Position numbers and translations under genes: made by a program
The notes under the pieces: model-generated
What the model was told of the DNA's origin: nothing
What the model saw: only the letters and a program-made list of their open reading frames with translations
Databases searched by the model: none
From: Kineococcus xinjiangensis
GTDB lineage: Bacteria; Actinomycetota; Actinomycetes; Actinomycetales; Kineococcaceae
Direction: 5' to 3'
Assembly (NCBI RefSeq): GCF_002934625.1
Contig: NZ_PTJD01000009.1
Coordinates: 62,001-126,000, forward strand
DNA: 64,000 nucleotides
Shown here: positions 25,858 to 34,800 of the stretch, piece by piece
Layout of the letters: each line of letters starts with the position of its first letter
How positions within the stretch are numbered: position 1 is the stretch's first letter

Positions 25858-26349
25858 TCAGCCTCCGACGCGGTGGAACACGACCGTGGACGCCCAGATG
25901 CGGCGCTCGCTCACCGTGCGCCCCGCCCGCGGGGAGTCGAACATCTTGCCGTCGCCGGAGTAGATGCCCACGTGGTGGGCGCGGCCGCCGCGGGAGAGGA
26001 AGAACACCAGGTCGCCGGGGCGGGCGTCGTGGGCGGCGACCGGCCGGGTGGCGAGCATCTGCTGGTGCGCCGTGCGGGGCAGGTGGACTCCGAGCTGGCG
26101 GAAGACGAACCCGGTGAAGCCGGAGCAGTCGAAACCGGCGGGGGTGGTGCCCCCGAGGCGGTAGGGAACGCCCAGGTGCTGGGCCGCGGCGGGGAGGGCG
26201 GCAGTGGTGTCGACGACCGCGGCGGGAGGCGCCGCGGCGGCGGCGGGTGCGGCGAGGCCGGTGCTGAGGCCGGCGACGAGGACGAGGCCGGCGGTGCCGG
26301 TGAGCAGGGTGGAGCGCCCGGAACGGGGCCCCCGGAAGCCGAAGGGCAT
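25858..26349 (-). CDS. Secreted NlpC/P60 (C40) peptidoglycan hydrolase
   Basis: 163 residues. An Arg-rich N-terminus and hydrophobic core (about 12-40) form a signal peptide. The NlpC/P60 domain begins near residue 50 with AAQHLGVPYRLGGTTPAGFDCSGFTGFVFRQLG, Cys in FDCSG being the nucleophile; His follows in RAHHVGIYSGDGKMFDSP, and a polar third residue lies after it. Such enzymes cut the gamma-D-Glu to diamino acid bond of peptidoglycan stems. It is compact, with no extra binding domain. The ATG has GAGAGG 10 nt upstream. A ydaO-type c-di-AMP riboswitch fills the leader, so expression should fall as c-di-AMP rises, as reported for actinobacterial wall hydrolases. Confidence 0.9.
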   Translation of the reverse strand: MPFGFRGPRSGRSTLLTGTAGLVLVAGLSTGLAAPAAAAAPPAAVVDTTAALPAAAQHLGVPYRLGGTTPAGFDCSGFTGFVFRQLGVHLPRTAHQQMLATRPVAAHDARPGDLVFFLSRGGRAHHVGIYSGDGKMFDSPRAGRTVSERRIWASTVVFHRVGG

Positions 26350-26366
26350 GACAGAACACCTCTCGA

Positions 26367-26520
26367 CGCCTGCGAGGTGAGCTGTCGGGTTCGGGTGGAA
26401 GGTTCACCCGGCTCACGTCGTGAGCTTCACCCCGAGGGCGCCGTCGCCGGCGCCCGAAAACGTGGTTCCCCCGCCCCCTGCCGTGGGAATCGGTTCCCCC
26501 CGGCACCGGCAGGGGCTGGG
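26367..26520 (-). promoter_or_regulatory. ydaO/yuaA-type c-di-AMP riboswitch
   Basis: Read on the minus strand, the leader has the conserved ydaO blocks in order: CGGGGGAACCACG, then CTCGGGGTGAA, CCGGGTGAACC, CCACCCGAACCCGACAGC and TCACCTCGCAGGCG. It ends 17 nt before the ATG of an NlpC/P60 gene, the classic actinobacterial context for this riboswitch class. The 5' boundary is approximate; a GCCCCTGCCG / CGGCAGGGGGC stem forms an upstream extension. Confidence 0.88.
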
Positions 26521-26566
26521 CGCGCGCCGGGGGCACTCCCGTGCTGTCACGGTGAGCAACAACAAA

Positions 26567-26581
26567 GCTACGCAACGTAGC
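26567..26581 (-). promoter_or_regulatory. Inverted repeat upstream of the riboswitch
   Basis: GCTACG-CAA-CGTAGC has perfect 6-bp arms and lies about 50 nt upstream of the riboswitch, where the promoter is expected. A related imperfect copy, GCTACG-CAT-CGTGGC, lies at about 2541-2555 in front of the APC permease. Confidence 0.4.
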
Positions 26582-26610
26582 GACAGATGCCAACAGGTGG
26601 CACCCGGCAA

Positions 26611-27090
26611 TCACCGATCGGGCGTACGCCCCTGCGGCAGGGGGGCGGTCAGCCCGTCCACGGGGAACCGGGTGCGGCCGGCGGCGGTCTCGACGGCGAG
26701 CCCCTCCCGCGCCCAGTACTCGAAGCCCCCGATCATCTCCCGGACACCGCGGTAGCCGGCCAGGCTCAGGGCGAGCGCCGCCTTCGTGCTGCCGTTGCAG
26801 CCGGGGCCCCAGCAGTAGACGACGACCTCCGGCTCCTCCTCCACGGGCGGCAGCTCCGAGAGGCGGGCCGTCAGCTCCCCCAGCGGCAGGTGCAGCGCGC
26901 CGGGGACGTGGCCCTGCGCCCAGGCGGTGGCGTCGCGAACGTCCACCAGCAGCGGTCCCCGCCCGGCGGCGCGCGCCGCGGCCACGTCCGCCGGGTCGGC
27001 CTCGAACCGGAGCTTGGCGGCGAAGTGCGCGACCGCGTCGTCGGTGCCGGGAGCGGGTGCAGTGGTGGTGGGAGCTGCGGTGGAGGTCAT
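26611..27090 (-). CDS. Rhodanese-domain sulfurtransferase
   Basis: 159 residues, one rhodanese domain. The Ala/Thr/Pro-rich start is followed by LLVDVRDATAWAQGHVPGALHLPLGELTARL (about residues 47-77), and the active-site loop is VVVYCWGPGCNGSTKAALALSLAGYR, with Cys in YCWGPGC positioned to carry a persulfide. It ends in the usual VREMIGGFEYWAREG. Such proteins move sulfane sulfur from thiosulfate or another donor. It diverges from a GlxA-type regulator gene over 105 nt and is the likely target of that regulator. ATG at 27090 has GAGG-like bases upstream only weakly. Confidence 0.85.
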   Translation of the reverse strand: MTSTAAPTTTAPAPGTDDAVAHFAAKLRFEADPADVAAARAAGRGPLLVDVRDATAWAQGHVPGALHLPLGELTARLSELPPVEEEPEVVVYCWGPGCNGSTKAALALSLAGYRGVREMIGGFEYWAREGLAVETAAGRTRFPVDGLTAPLPQGRTPDR

Positions 27091-27195
27091 GGCCGTGAGC
27101 GTGCCGCCCGCACGGCAGGCACGACCAGTGGCAGTGGTGCCGGGGTCCGGGCACTTCCTGCCACGTCGGACCCGCACGACCGGCACACTGGCGCC

Positions 27196-28161
27196 GTGCT
27201 GCGCACCGTCACCGCCGTCGTCGGGGACCGCGTCGCCGCGTTCGAGCTGGGGGTCCTGTCGGAGGTCTTCGGGCTCGACCGCAGCGGCGACGGCCTGCCC
27301 ACCTACGACTTCACCGTCTGCGCCGTCCGGCCCGGCCGGGTCCCCACGACCTCCGGCTACGACGTCCACGTCGAGCACGGCCTCGAGCGGCTGGAGCGCG
27401 CCGACCTCGTCGCCGTGCCCGCCTGGACCTCGCAGGACGTCCCCCCGCCGGCCGAGCTGGTCGACGCGCTCCACCGGGCCGTCGAGCGGGGGGCGCTGCT
27501 CCTGGGAGTCTGCTCCGGGGCGTTCCTGCTCGCCGCCGCCGGGCTGCTGGACGGGCGCCGGGCCGCCACCCACTGGCGCTACGCCCCCGACCTCGCCGCC
27601 CGCCACCCCGCCGTGCTCGTCGACGCCGGGGTCCTCTACGTGCAGGACGGCCCCGTCGTGACCAGCGCCGGGACCGCGGCCGCGATCGACGCCTGCCTGC
27701 ACCTGGTCCGCGCCGAGCACGGGGCCGCCGTCGCCAACGCCCTCGCCCGCCGCATGGTGGTGCCGCCGCACCGCTCCGGCGGGCAGGCGCAGTTCGTGGA
27801 GTCACCCGTGCCGGCGGTCGTCGCCGGCGACGAGCTCACCGGGGTGCTGGCGTGGATGCGGGAGAACCTCGCCGAGCCGATGCCCGTCGACGCCCTCGCC
27901 GCCAGGGCGCTCATGTCGGCCCGGACCTTCGCACGCCGCTTCCGCGCCGCCACGGGAACCACCCCGCACCGGTGGCTGCTGGAGCAGCGGCTGCTGCTGG
28001 CCGAGCACCTGCTGGAGGAGACCGACCTCGGCGTCGACCAGGTCGCGCGCCGCTGCGGCCTGGGCGGGCCCGACGCCCTGCGCCACCACTTCGCCCTGCG
28101 CCGGCGGGTGAGCCCCACCGCGTACCGCCGCAGCTTCCGGGCCGCGGCCGCGCCGGCCTGA
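27196..28161 (+). CDS. GlxA-type AraC-family regulator with DJ-1/PfpI domain
   Basis: 321 residues. The DJ-1/PfpI-like sensor domain covers about 1-190; its nucleophile-elbow-like cysteine is in LLLGVCSGAFLLAAAGLLDGRRAATHW. The C-terminal AraC DNA-binding region (about 215-315) has two helix-turn-helix units: PVDALAARALMSARTFARRFRAATGTTPHRWL and GVDQVARRCGLGGPDALRHHFALRRRVSPTAYRRSF. Members often control small metabolic genes beside them; the divergent rhodanese gene is the obvious candidate. The GTG at 27196 starts directly with the domain strand (MLRTVTAVV). No ribosome site is visible, so the transcript may be leaderless. Confidence 0.88.
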   Translation: MLRTVTAVVGDRVAAFELGVLSEVFGLDRSGDGLPTYDFTVCAVRPGRVPTTSGYDVHVEHGLERLERADLVAVPAWTSQDVPPPAELVDALHRAVERGALLLGVCSGAFLLAAAGLLDGRRAATHWRYAPDLAARHPAVLVDAGVLYVQDGPVVTSAGTAAAIDACLHLVRAEHGAAVANALARRMVVPPHRSGGQAQFVESPVPAVVAGDELTGVLAWMRENLAEPMPVDALAARALMSARTFARRFRAATGTTPHRWLLEQRLLLAEHLLEETDLGVDQVARRCGLGGPDALRHHFALRRRVSPTAYRRSFRAAAAPA

Positions 28162-28221
28162 CACCCCCGCTGTACCGGGACGCGGCGCGCGCGGACCGGG
28201 GCGTCGCTAGGTTCTCCTCCC

Positions 28222-28710
28222 GTGCTGATCCGTCCCGCCACCGCCGCGGACTGGCCCGCGATCTGGCCGTTCTTCCGCGACATCGTCGACGCCGGGGAGA
28301 CCTACGCGTACCCGCCGGACCTGACGTCGGAGGCGGCACGGGCGCTGTGGACGGCCGAACCGCCCGGCACCACCGTCGTCGCCGTCGGGGAGGACGGGGA
28401 GGTGCTGGGCTCGGCGAGGTCGGGCCCGAACCGCCCCGGCCGCGGCGCGCACGTCGCGACGGCGAGCTTCATGGTGGCCCCCGCGGCGGCCGGGCGCGGG
28501 GTGGGCCGCGCGCTCGGGGAGCACGTGCTGGCCTGGGCGCGGGGCGAGGGCTACCGCAGCATGCAGTTCAACGCCGTCGTGGAGACGAACACCGCCGCCG
28601 TGCGCCTGTGGCGGTCGCTGGGGTTCCGCATCCTGACGACCGTGCCGGAGGCGTTCGACCACCCCCGGCACGGCTACGTCGGGCTGCACGTGATGTGGCG
28701 GGAGCTCTGA
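28222..28710 (+). CDS. GNAT-family N-acetyltransferase
   Basis: 162 residues, complete GNAT fold. It starts LIRPATAADWPAIWPFFRDIV; motif A with the acetyl-CoA loop is ATASFMVAPAAAGRGVGRALGEHVLAWARGEGY; motif B is MQFNAVVETNTAAVRLWRSLGFRIL. This matches the YncA/phosphinothricin acetyltransferase-like branch with a FNAVVETN strand, but the substrate is unknown. The GTG start has TAGGTT 8 nt upstream and is probably leaderless. It stands between the GlxA-type gene and the convergent ProA-like gene. Confidence 0.82.
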   Translation: MLIRPATAADWPAIWPFFRDIVDAGETYAYPPDLTSEAARALWTAEPPGTTVVAVGEDGEVLGSARSGPNRPGRGAHVATASFMVAPAAAGRGVGRALGEHVLAWARGEGYRSMQFNAVVETNTAAVRLWRSLGFRILTTVPEAFDHPRHGYVGLHVMWREL

Positions 28711-28719
28711 GGCGGCGCC

Positions 28720-30009
28720 TCAGCCCTCCAGGCCGCCGATCACGGAGTTCTCCCCCGGCGGCACGATGACGAACTGGCGCAGGGCGAGGTCGGGGAACGT
28801 CACGGGGCCGCGCGGGCCGGGCACCCGGTCGACGCTGATGCCGGTCTCAGGGACGCCGAGCAGCTTGTAGCCGTCGAGCAGGCGCGTCGTGGTGTTCCAG
28901 AAGCCGCCGGTGCCGTCCCAGGCGCCGAGGAACGCGACGGCGGCGGCCTCGTCCTCCGCGCAGACCGTGGCGGCGATGCCGCTGGTCTCGCGGCTGGCGA
29001 GCGCGGCGGCCTCGACGGGCCCGTCGACGGGGGCGACCGTGACGGTGGCCTCGCGCCCGGAGTCCAGCGCCCACTCGTGGCCGAGGCGGTGCTCGTGCGG
29101 GGGCAGCAGGGCCTGCACGCCGGCGTCGGCGAGGGTCCGGACGGCGAGGGCGCTCAGCTCGTCCCAGCGCTCGCGGTGCAGCAGCAGGAGGTTGAGCCGG
29201 TTGCACACGCCGAGGCGGTCCACGCCGGCGGCCAGCAGGGCGCGGAACCGGGCGGGGTCGGTGGAGGCGTCGGCGTAGAGGACCCCGCCGCCGTCGGCGT
29301 GGGCGAGGACCCGGACCCCGGCCGCGGCGCCGAGCGCGCTGAGGCGGCGGGTGGTGTCCCCGCTGCCCCGGACGATGACGAGGGGCAGCAGGTCGGGCTG
29401 GGTGACGAGCGCCTCGGCCGCGGCGTGGCCGGGCTCGCGCACGAGGGCGACGGCGCCGGCGGGCAGTCCCGCCTCGGCCAGGGCGGGGGCGAGGACCTCG
29501 TCGACGAGGACGGCCGCGGTGCGCAGGGCCGCGGAGCCGGTGCGCAGGACGGCGGCGCTGCGGGCGCGCAGCACCTGCCCGGCCACGTCCAGGGTGACGG
29601 CGGGGCGGGCCTCGTAGGTGGCGCCGATGACGCCGACGGGCACGCGGCGCTCGAAGACGCGGGACCCCTCGGGCAGGTCCCGCACGTAGCGCAGCCGCGG
29701 GGCGGGGGCGGTCCCGGCCAGCTCGACGAGCTGCTGGGCGGCGCCCTCCAGGCGGGCCGGGTCCAGCCGCAGCCGGTCCAGCAGGCCCTCCGACATGCCG
29801 TTCGCCTCGGCGGCGGCGACGTCCTCGGCGTTGGCGGCCAGCACGGCGTCCGCCGCCCCGGGCAGCCGCGCGGCCGCGGCCGAGAGCACGCCGCTGATCT
29901 GGTCGTCGGGCGCGGTGCGCAGGACGCCGCTGGCGGCCGCGGCGGCGGAGGCTGCGCTCCGCACGGCCTCCACGGCGGTGGACTCGGTCTGGGCGGGTGC
30001 GGAGGTCAC
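28720..30009 (-). CDS. ProA-like glutamate-5-semialdehyde dehydrogenase family protein (divergent)
   Basis: 429 residues, full length for ProA. Recognisable parts: RVFERRVPVGVIGATYEARPAVTLDVAGQVLRARSAAVLRTGSAAL in the cofactor domain, GVCNRLNLLLLHRERWDEL with the catalytic Cys, and ALASRETSGIAATVCAEDEAAA near the end. Several ProA hallmarks are altered: the usual LKSGNAVILRGG is LRARSAAVLRTG, and the end reads GFWNTTTRLLDGYKLLGVPETGIS. No proB is adjacent. It may reduce gamma-glutamyl phosphate in proline synthesis or be a paralogue with a changed substrate. The GTG at 30009 has GGAGGC directly upstream and TACAGT 6 nt before it. Confidence 0.75.
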   Translation of the reverse strand: MTSAPAQTESTAVEAVRSAASAAAAASGVLRTAPDDQISGVLSAAAARLPGAADAVLAANAEDVAAAEANGMSEGLLDRLRLDPARLEGAAQQLVELAGTAPAPRLRYVRDLPEGSRVFERRVPVGVIGATYEARPAVTLDVAGQVLRARSAAVLRTGSAALRTAAVLVDEVLAPALAEAGLPAGAVALVREPGHAAAEALVTQPDLLPLVIVRGSGDTTRRLSALGAAAGVRVLAHADGGGVLYADASTDPARFRALLAAGVDRLGVCNRLNLLLLHRERWDELSALAVRTLADAGVQALLPPHEHRLGHEWALDSGREATVTVAPVDGPVEAAALASRETSGIAATVCAEDEAAAVAFLGAWDGTGGFWNTTTRLLDGYKLLGVPETGISVDRVPGPRGPVTFPDLALRQFVIVPPGENSVIGGLEG

Positions 30010-30052
30010 GCCTCCACTGTATTGAGCGCCGGGATCGAGCGACGGGGGCGCC

Positions 30053-30328
30053 TCAGCAGCCGCCGCCGTCACCGCCGCCGCAGCTCCCGCCGTCGGCGAG
30101 GGCGGGGCCCCCCGCGCCGGTCATGACCTCCAGCCCGGCGACGTCGTACGTCCCCCAGCCGCCGTGCACGGAGCGCCGGCCGTAGTAGCCGGCGCCGCCG
30201 TCGGCGCGCAGGGCGGCGCTGCCGCGCAGGGCCTTCGGCCGCCGGGCGCGGGTGAGGAGCGCGTGCAGCGCACCGGGGACGGCGCAGACGAGCGCGACCC
30301 AGAACAGGGCCTCGAGGAGAGCCACCAC
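30053..30328 (-). CDS. Small membrane protein with Cys/Gly-rich tail
   Basis: 91 residues, not recognised. One membrane helix (LLEALFWVALVCAVPGALHALL, about 4-25) is followed by a basic patch (RARRPKALRG), a Gly/Tyr-rich middle (GGAGYYGRRSVHGGWGTY) and a tail ending CGGGDGGGC, with two cysteines as the only ones outside the helix. Start choice: GTG codons at 30334, 30328 and 30325 are all in frame, and GGAGG is best spaced for 30328. It follows ProA-like transcription on the same strand but begins 319 nt upstream of its GTG, so it is probably read first, with its stop 44 nt before that GTG. Confidence 0.6.
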   Translation of the reverse strand: MVALLEALFWVALVCAVPGALHALLTRARRPKALRGSAALRADGGAGYYGRRSVHGGWGTYDVAGLEVMTGAGGPALADGGSCGGGDGGGC

Positions 30329-30460
30329 GACCACCTCCTGCGGCCTCCCGGCTGCCGGCGGCCGCGTCGGGGGAGGCGTTGATCACAGCGTGGCAGAGGC
30401 GGTCCCCCGCGACCAGGGGAACGGGCGGTCGCACCGCCGGAGCGCGTGGTGGGCGCCGGG

Positions 30461-30955
30461 CTACGACGTCGCGGAGTCCTGCTGCCTGCCGCCTGCGAGG
30501 AGCGCGGAGACCCGCTGGCGGGTGACGCCGAAGAGCTGCGCGATGCGGTCCATGGAGAGGCCCTCGGCGCGCAGGGCGCGCGCCTCCTCCCGGCGCCACC
30601 GGCTGCCCGTCTCCGCCAGCCGGGACATGGTGCCGCTGATGAGCTCGACGGCGAGGGGGCGCGCCTCCAGGGGCGCGATCTCGGCGAAGCTGCGGCCCTG
30701 CGCGCGCTGGGCGCGCACGGCCTCCGCCCGGACGAGCACGTGCTCGAGGTCGACGATGGAGGCCCGCACGGCGTCGCACAGCTCGTCGAGGGCCACCATG
30801 GCGGGCTCGGGACCGATCGCCGTGCCCTGCGGGGTCGTGGCCTGCGGGGTCGTGGCCTGCGGGGTCGCGTCCGCCCCGTCGGCCGTCGCCGTCCCGGGGG
30901 GCGCCGCGCCGTCGAGCTCGGCGCCGTGCGGCGCGTCCGTCCTGTCCTGGCCCAT
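30461..30955 (-). CDS. Helix-turn-helix DNA-binding protein
   Basis: 164 residues. An Ala/Thr/Pro-rich N-terminus contains a short repeat (ATPQ ATTPQ ATTPQ, about residues 28-42). A helical middle follows (DELCDAVRASIVDLEHVLVRAEAVRAQRAQGRSFAEIAPLE) and a C-terminal helix-turn-helix resembling sigma region 4 or a Rha/LuxR-type reader (LSMDRIAQLFGVTRQRVSALLAG, about 134-156). A regulatory role is likely; the targets are unknown. GGGGAGG lies 8 nt before the ATG. It diverges from the anti-sigma-type ATPase gene over 200 nt that hold a 14-bp palindrome. Confidence 0.72.
   Translation of the reverse strand: MGQDRTDAPHGAELDGAAPPGTATADGADATPQATTPQATTPQGTAIGPEPAMVALDELCDAVRASIVDLEHVLVRAEAVRAQRAQGRSFAEIAPLEARPLAVELISGTMSRLAETGSRWRREEARALRAEGLSMDRIAQLFGVTRQRVSALLAGGRQQDSATS
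30826..30870. repeat. 15-bp tandem repeat inside the helix-turn-helix gene
   Basis: Three units of CCTGCGGGGTCGTGG, the third changed in its last bases. They encode the repeated Ala-Thr-Thr-Pro-Gln linker, so copy-number change would lengthen or shorten the linker without a frameshift. Confidence 0.8.
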
Positions 30956-31068
30956 GCCATGGACCTCCCCATCCCGTCGCGGCACGTCCCACCGCACCCG
31001 CCACACGGACCGCACTCCTCCGGACGTCCCGTGCCGCACCCACCGTAACCAGAGGGCCCCCTCGACCG

Positions 31069-31082
31069 GCAACACGTGTTGC
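31069..31082. promoter_or_regulatory. 14-bp palindrome GCAACACGTGTTGC between divergent regulatory genes
   Basis: Perfect palindrome in the 200-nt gap between the helix-turn-helix gene and the anti-sigma-type ATPase gene. It matches GCAAC-N4-GTTGC, a form also seen at 39454-39467 and 61013-61026. Confidence 0.5.
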
Positions 31083-31140
31083 ATCTCACTCGCCTGGGGC
31101 AACGGGGATTGCCGCAATGCTTGTTTCGATCTTCCGGCGT

Positions 31141-31148
31141 GCCGATAG
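31141..31148 (+). promoter_or_regulatory. Sigma-28-like -10 element of the anti-sigma-type ATPase gene
   Basis: GCCGATAG matches the FliA/WhiG -10 (GCCGATAA) at 7 of 8 bases and ends 7 nt before the ATG, implying a leaderless transcript. The -35 part is poor, so this is tentative. Confidence 0.35.
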
Positions 31149-31155
31149 TTGAGCT

Positions 31156-31686
31156 ATGGAGCATCGGGACGCCGCGGGACGGCCGCAGCAGCAGGGCGTT
31201 CTGCGCTGCGCCCTGGACCTGCCGGCGACCCTGCGCGCCGCCGGCGCCGCCCGCCGCGCCGCCCGCGCAGTCCTGCTCGCGTGGGGCCACACGGACGCCG
31301 CCACCCACGACGTCGTCGAGCTCGTCATCACCGAGCTCGTCACCAACGCCGTCCGGCACACCGGCTCCGCGGCGGAGGTGCCGCGCCTGCACCTGGAGTC
31401 CGGCGAGCCGGGCTCCGGCGAGGACCTGCTGGTGGCCGTCTCCGACGGCTCCTCCATCCGCCTCGTCGTCAAGGAGCTCACCGAGACCGAGGAGTCGGGG
31501 CGCGGGCTCGGCATCGTCGCCGCGCTGGGCAGCGCCTGGGGCGTGGAGGACTGGGAGGGCGGCAAGCGCGTCTGGGTCCGCCTGCCCGTCTCGACCTCCG
31601 GATCGGTGGAGGTGCGCATGGCCGGTCCCGGTCAGCCCCCGCGGCAGCACGTCCCCGTCGAGGCCGAGGCGCTGCCCACCGCCTGA
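31156..31686 (+). CDS. Anti-sigma/serine kinase-type ATP-binding protein (HATPase, RsbW-like)
   Basis: 176 residues with a GHKL ATPase fold: N box ELVITELVTNAVRHTG (about residues 56-71), G1 box VAVSDGSS, and G2 box ESGRGLGIVAALGSAWGVED. This is the RsbW/SpoIIAB-like class, widespread in actinobacteria, which binds sigma or anti-anti-sigma proteins and may phosphorylate the latter. No partner STAS protein is adjacent, so its target is unknown. The C-terminal 30 residues after the fold are Pro-rich. The ATG at 31156 has GCCGATAG 7 nt upstream and no ribosome site. Confidence 0.85.
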   Translation: MEHRDAAGRPQQQGVLRCALDLPATLRAAGAARRAARAVLLAWGHTDAATHDVVELVITELVTNAVRHTGSAAEVPRLHLESGEPGSGEDLLVAVSDGSSIRLVVKELTETEESGRGLGIVAALGSAWGVEDWEGGKRVWVRLPVSTSGSVEVRMAGPGQPPRQHVPVEAEALPTA

Positions 31687-31802
31687 CCCGCCGCCCGAAC
31701 GCGCGGGCCCGGGGCGACACGGCACGCCGAAGGTGTCGGAGAGTGCTGCCAGGGTGCGGCTCCCCCCGACACTGGGAGGGTCGACCGACCCCTGGAGGCC
31801 GC

Positions 31803-34800
31803 GTGCTCATCCCCGGTGACGGGCCGATCATCTCCCCGACCGACCTCGTCGACCTCCTGGAGTGCGAGCACCGCAGCGCGCTGCGGCACGCCCTGGCGCT
31901 CGGCCTGGAGGGCGCGGTCCAGCCCACCGACAAGCCGGACCAGCTCGTCCTGGCGCACGGCCTGGAGCACGAGCGCACGGTCCTGGAGCGCTTCCGGCGG
32001 GTCTTCGGGGACGACGGGATCGCCGTGATCGAGCAGCCCGCCCCGACCCGCCCCTCCTACGAGGCCGCGGCGGCGGCGACCGCCGCGGCGCTGGCCGGCG
32101 GGGTGCCCGTCGTCTACCAGGGCGTCCTGATGGAGACCACGCCCGGCGGCACCCTTGCCGGGCGCGCCGACTTCCTCGTCAGCACGGCGTTCGACCCCGA
32201 CACCGGCGCCCGCCGGCCCGGGGCCGAAGCGGTGCACGAGCCGTGGGACACCAAGCTCGCCCGGCACGCCCGCCCCGCCGCGGTCGTGCAGCTCACCGCC
32301 TACGCGCAGGCCCTGGCCGCCACCACCGGCCGCGCCCCGGAGCGCATGCACCTGTGGCTCGGCGACGGCGGCCGGGAGACCCTGCGGGTGGGGGACTTCA
32401 CCGACGTCGTCGACGACCTGCGCCGCCGCCTGCTGCAGCGCCTGGCCGCCCCCGCCGCCCTGCCGGAGCGCACCTGGGCGGAGGAGCGCCCCGCCTGCGC
32501 CGCCTGCGCGTTCGCCACGGCCTGCACGACCGGCCGCGAGGCCGACCGCGACCTCTCCCTCGTCGCGGGCCTGCGCTCCGACCAGCGGCGCACCCTCGTC
32601 GCGGCGGGCATCCCGACCATCGACGCCCTCGCCGCCGCCGCACCGGACGACAAGCCGGAGGAGATGTCCCGCGGCACCTGGACGTCCCTGCGGCTGCAGG
32701 CGGCGCTGCAGGTGCGCCGGGACACAACCCGCACACCTCGGAACCCCGACGGCAAGATGCTCGTGGAGGTCGTGAGCCCGTCCGCGCTCGCCGCCCTGCC
32801 CGCCCCGGACCCGGGCGACGTGTTCTTCGACATGGAGGGCGACCCCTACGCCCTCGGCGGGCGGGGCCTGGAGTACCTGTTCGGGGCCGTCGTCCTGGAC
32901 GGGGAGTGGGTGGAGGGCGACGAGCTGGAGCTGGACCTGCCCGTCGAGCGGTTCGTCGAGTTCTGGGCGCACGACCGGGGCGAGGAGAAGCGTGCGTTCG
33001 AGGAGTTCGTCGACTTCGCCACCGCCCGGCTCGCCGCGCACCCCGGCGCGCACGTCTACCACTACGCCCCCTACGAGACGATCGCCCTGAAGCGGCTCGC
33101 CGCCCAGCACGGCACGCGCGAGGAGGCCGTCGCGGACCTGCTGCGGGCGGGCGCGTTCGTCGACCTCTACGCCGTGGTCCGCAAGGGCCTGCGGGTGTCG
33201 GCGAGCTCGTACTCCATCAAGTACCTCGAACCCCTCTACATGCCGCAGGCCCGCAGCGGGGACGTCAAGAAGGCGACCGACTCCATCGAGGTGTACGAGA
33301 AGTTCGTCGCCGCCCGCCGCCTCGGCGACGAGACCGCCGCCAAGACCGCCCTGGACTCCATCGCCGCCTACAACGAGGACGACTGCGTCTCCACCCACCG
33401 GCTGTTCCGCTGGCTGCACCGGCTGCGCGAGCAGGAGGGCATCGAACCCGCACCGGCCCTCGAGGTCGACCCGGAGGTGCTGGCCGCGATGGAGGAGCGG
33501 CGCCTCGCCCGGGAGGAGCGCGCCGCCGCCCTCGCCGCGATCACCGGCCCGCTGCTGGACGGGCTGCCCGACGACGAGGACGAGTGGGACGCCGACCAGC
33601 GGGCACGGGCCGTGCTGGCCTCCGCGGCCGGGTACCACCGCCGCGAGATGGACCCCGAGTGGTGGGACTTCTTCCGCCGCCTCGAGCAGCCCCTGTCCGA
33701 CCTGGAGACCGACTCCGCCTGCGCCGTCCCGGTGTCCTGGCGGGCCGAGCCCTGGGTGGAACCCGCGGGACGCACCCGCAACCACAAGCGCACCCTGCAC
33801 GCGCGCTGCAACCCCGAGCGCCCGCACCCGTTCGCCCCGGACCAGGGCGTGCGGCTGCTCTACCTCGACGGCGGCACCGCCTCCACCCGCGGCGCCACCG
33901 TGGTCTCCGCCGAGGGCGCGGACCTGGAACTGCTGGAGTCGGTGGCGCCGGCGGCGTTCACCGGCGGCACGGAGGTTCCGGTGGCGGTCCTGCCGGGCGA
34001 CCCGGTGAAACCCGCGCCCAAGGACGCCGCGGTGGAGGACCTCGCCCGGCAGGTGGCCACGGCCCTGCCCGGCCTGCCCCGGCGCTGCGGGGTCGACCTG
34101 CTGCGGCGCACCCCGCCGCGCCTGGTGGGGGGCCGTGCCCTGCCGCGCGCCGCCGACCACGACGGCGACCTGGTGCGGGCCGTCATCGCCGCCGTCGACG
34201 CCCTCGACTCCTCCACCCTCGCGGTGCAGGGCCCGCCCGGCGCGGGCAAGACGTACCTCGCGGGGGAACTGGTGCGCCACCTCGTCGAGCGCGGCCGCAC
34301 CGTGGGCGTGACCTCCACCAGCCACCGCGCGGTGGAGAACGTCCTCGCCGCCGCCGCGGAGGCCGCCCGGCGCGCGGGCGTGGAGGTCCCCGCCGCCAAG
34401 CGCCCGCAGGGCAAGCCCCTGGCGGACGTGCCGTGGGAGCAGCCGAAGGACACCAAGGGCCTCGTGCGCTTCCGCGACGAGCACCCCGGGGGCCACCTCG
34501 TCGGCGGCACCGCCTGGACGTTCTCCGCGCCGGAGATGCGCGCGAACCCCGTCGACGTCCTCCTCGTCGACGAGGCCGGGCAGTTCGCCCTCGCCGACGC
34601 CCTCGCCGTGTCCACCGCCGCGGACGACCTGGTCCTCCTCGGCGACCCGCAGCAGCTTCCGCAGGTCGTGCAGGGCACCCACCCGCACGGCGCGGACGCC
34701 TCGGCGCTGGGGCACCTCATCGGCGACGCCGACACCGTGCCGGAGGAGCTGGGCTACTTCCTCGACGTCTCCCGCCGCATGCACCCGCAGGTGTGCGCGC

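Noticed and set aside
31069-31082. GCAACACGTGTTGC as a second parS site
   Set aside because: Only the central CACGTG agrees; the flanks GCAA/TTGC do not match GTTT/AAAC, and the arms fit the GCAAC-N4-GTTGC group instead.
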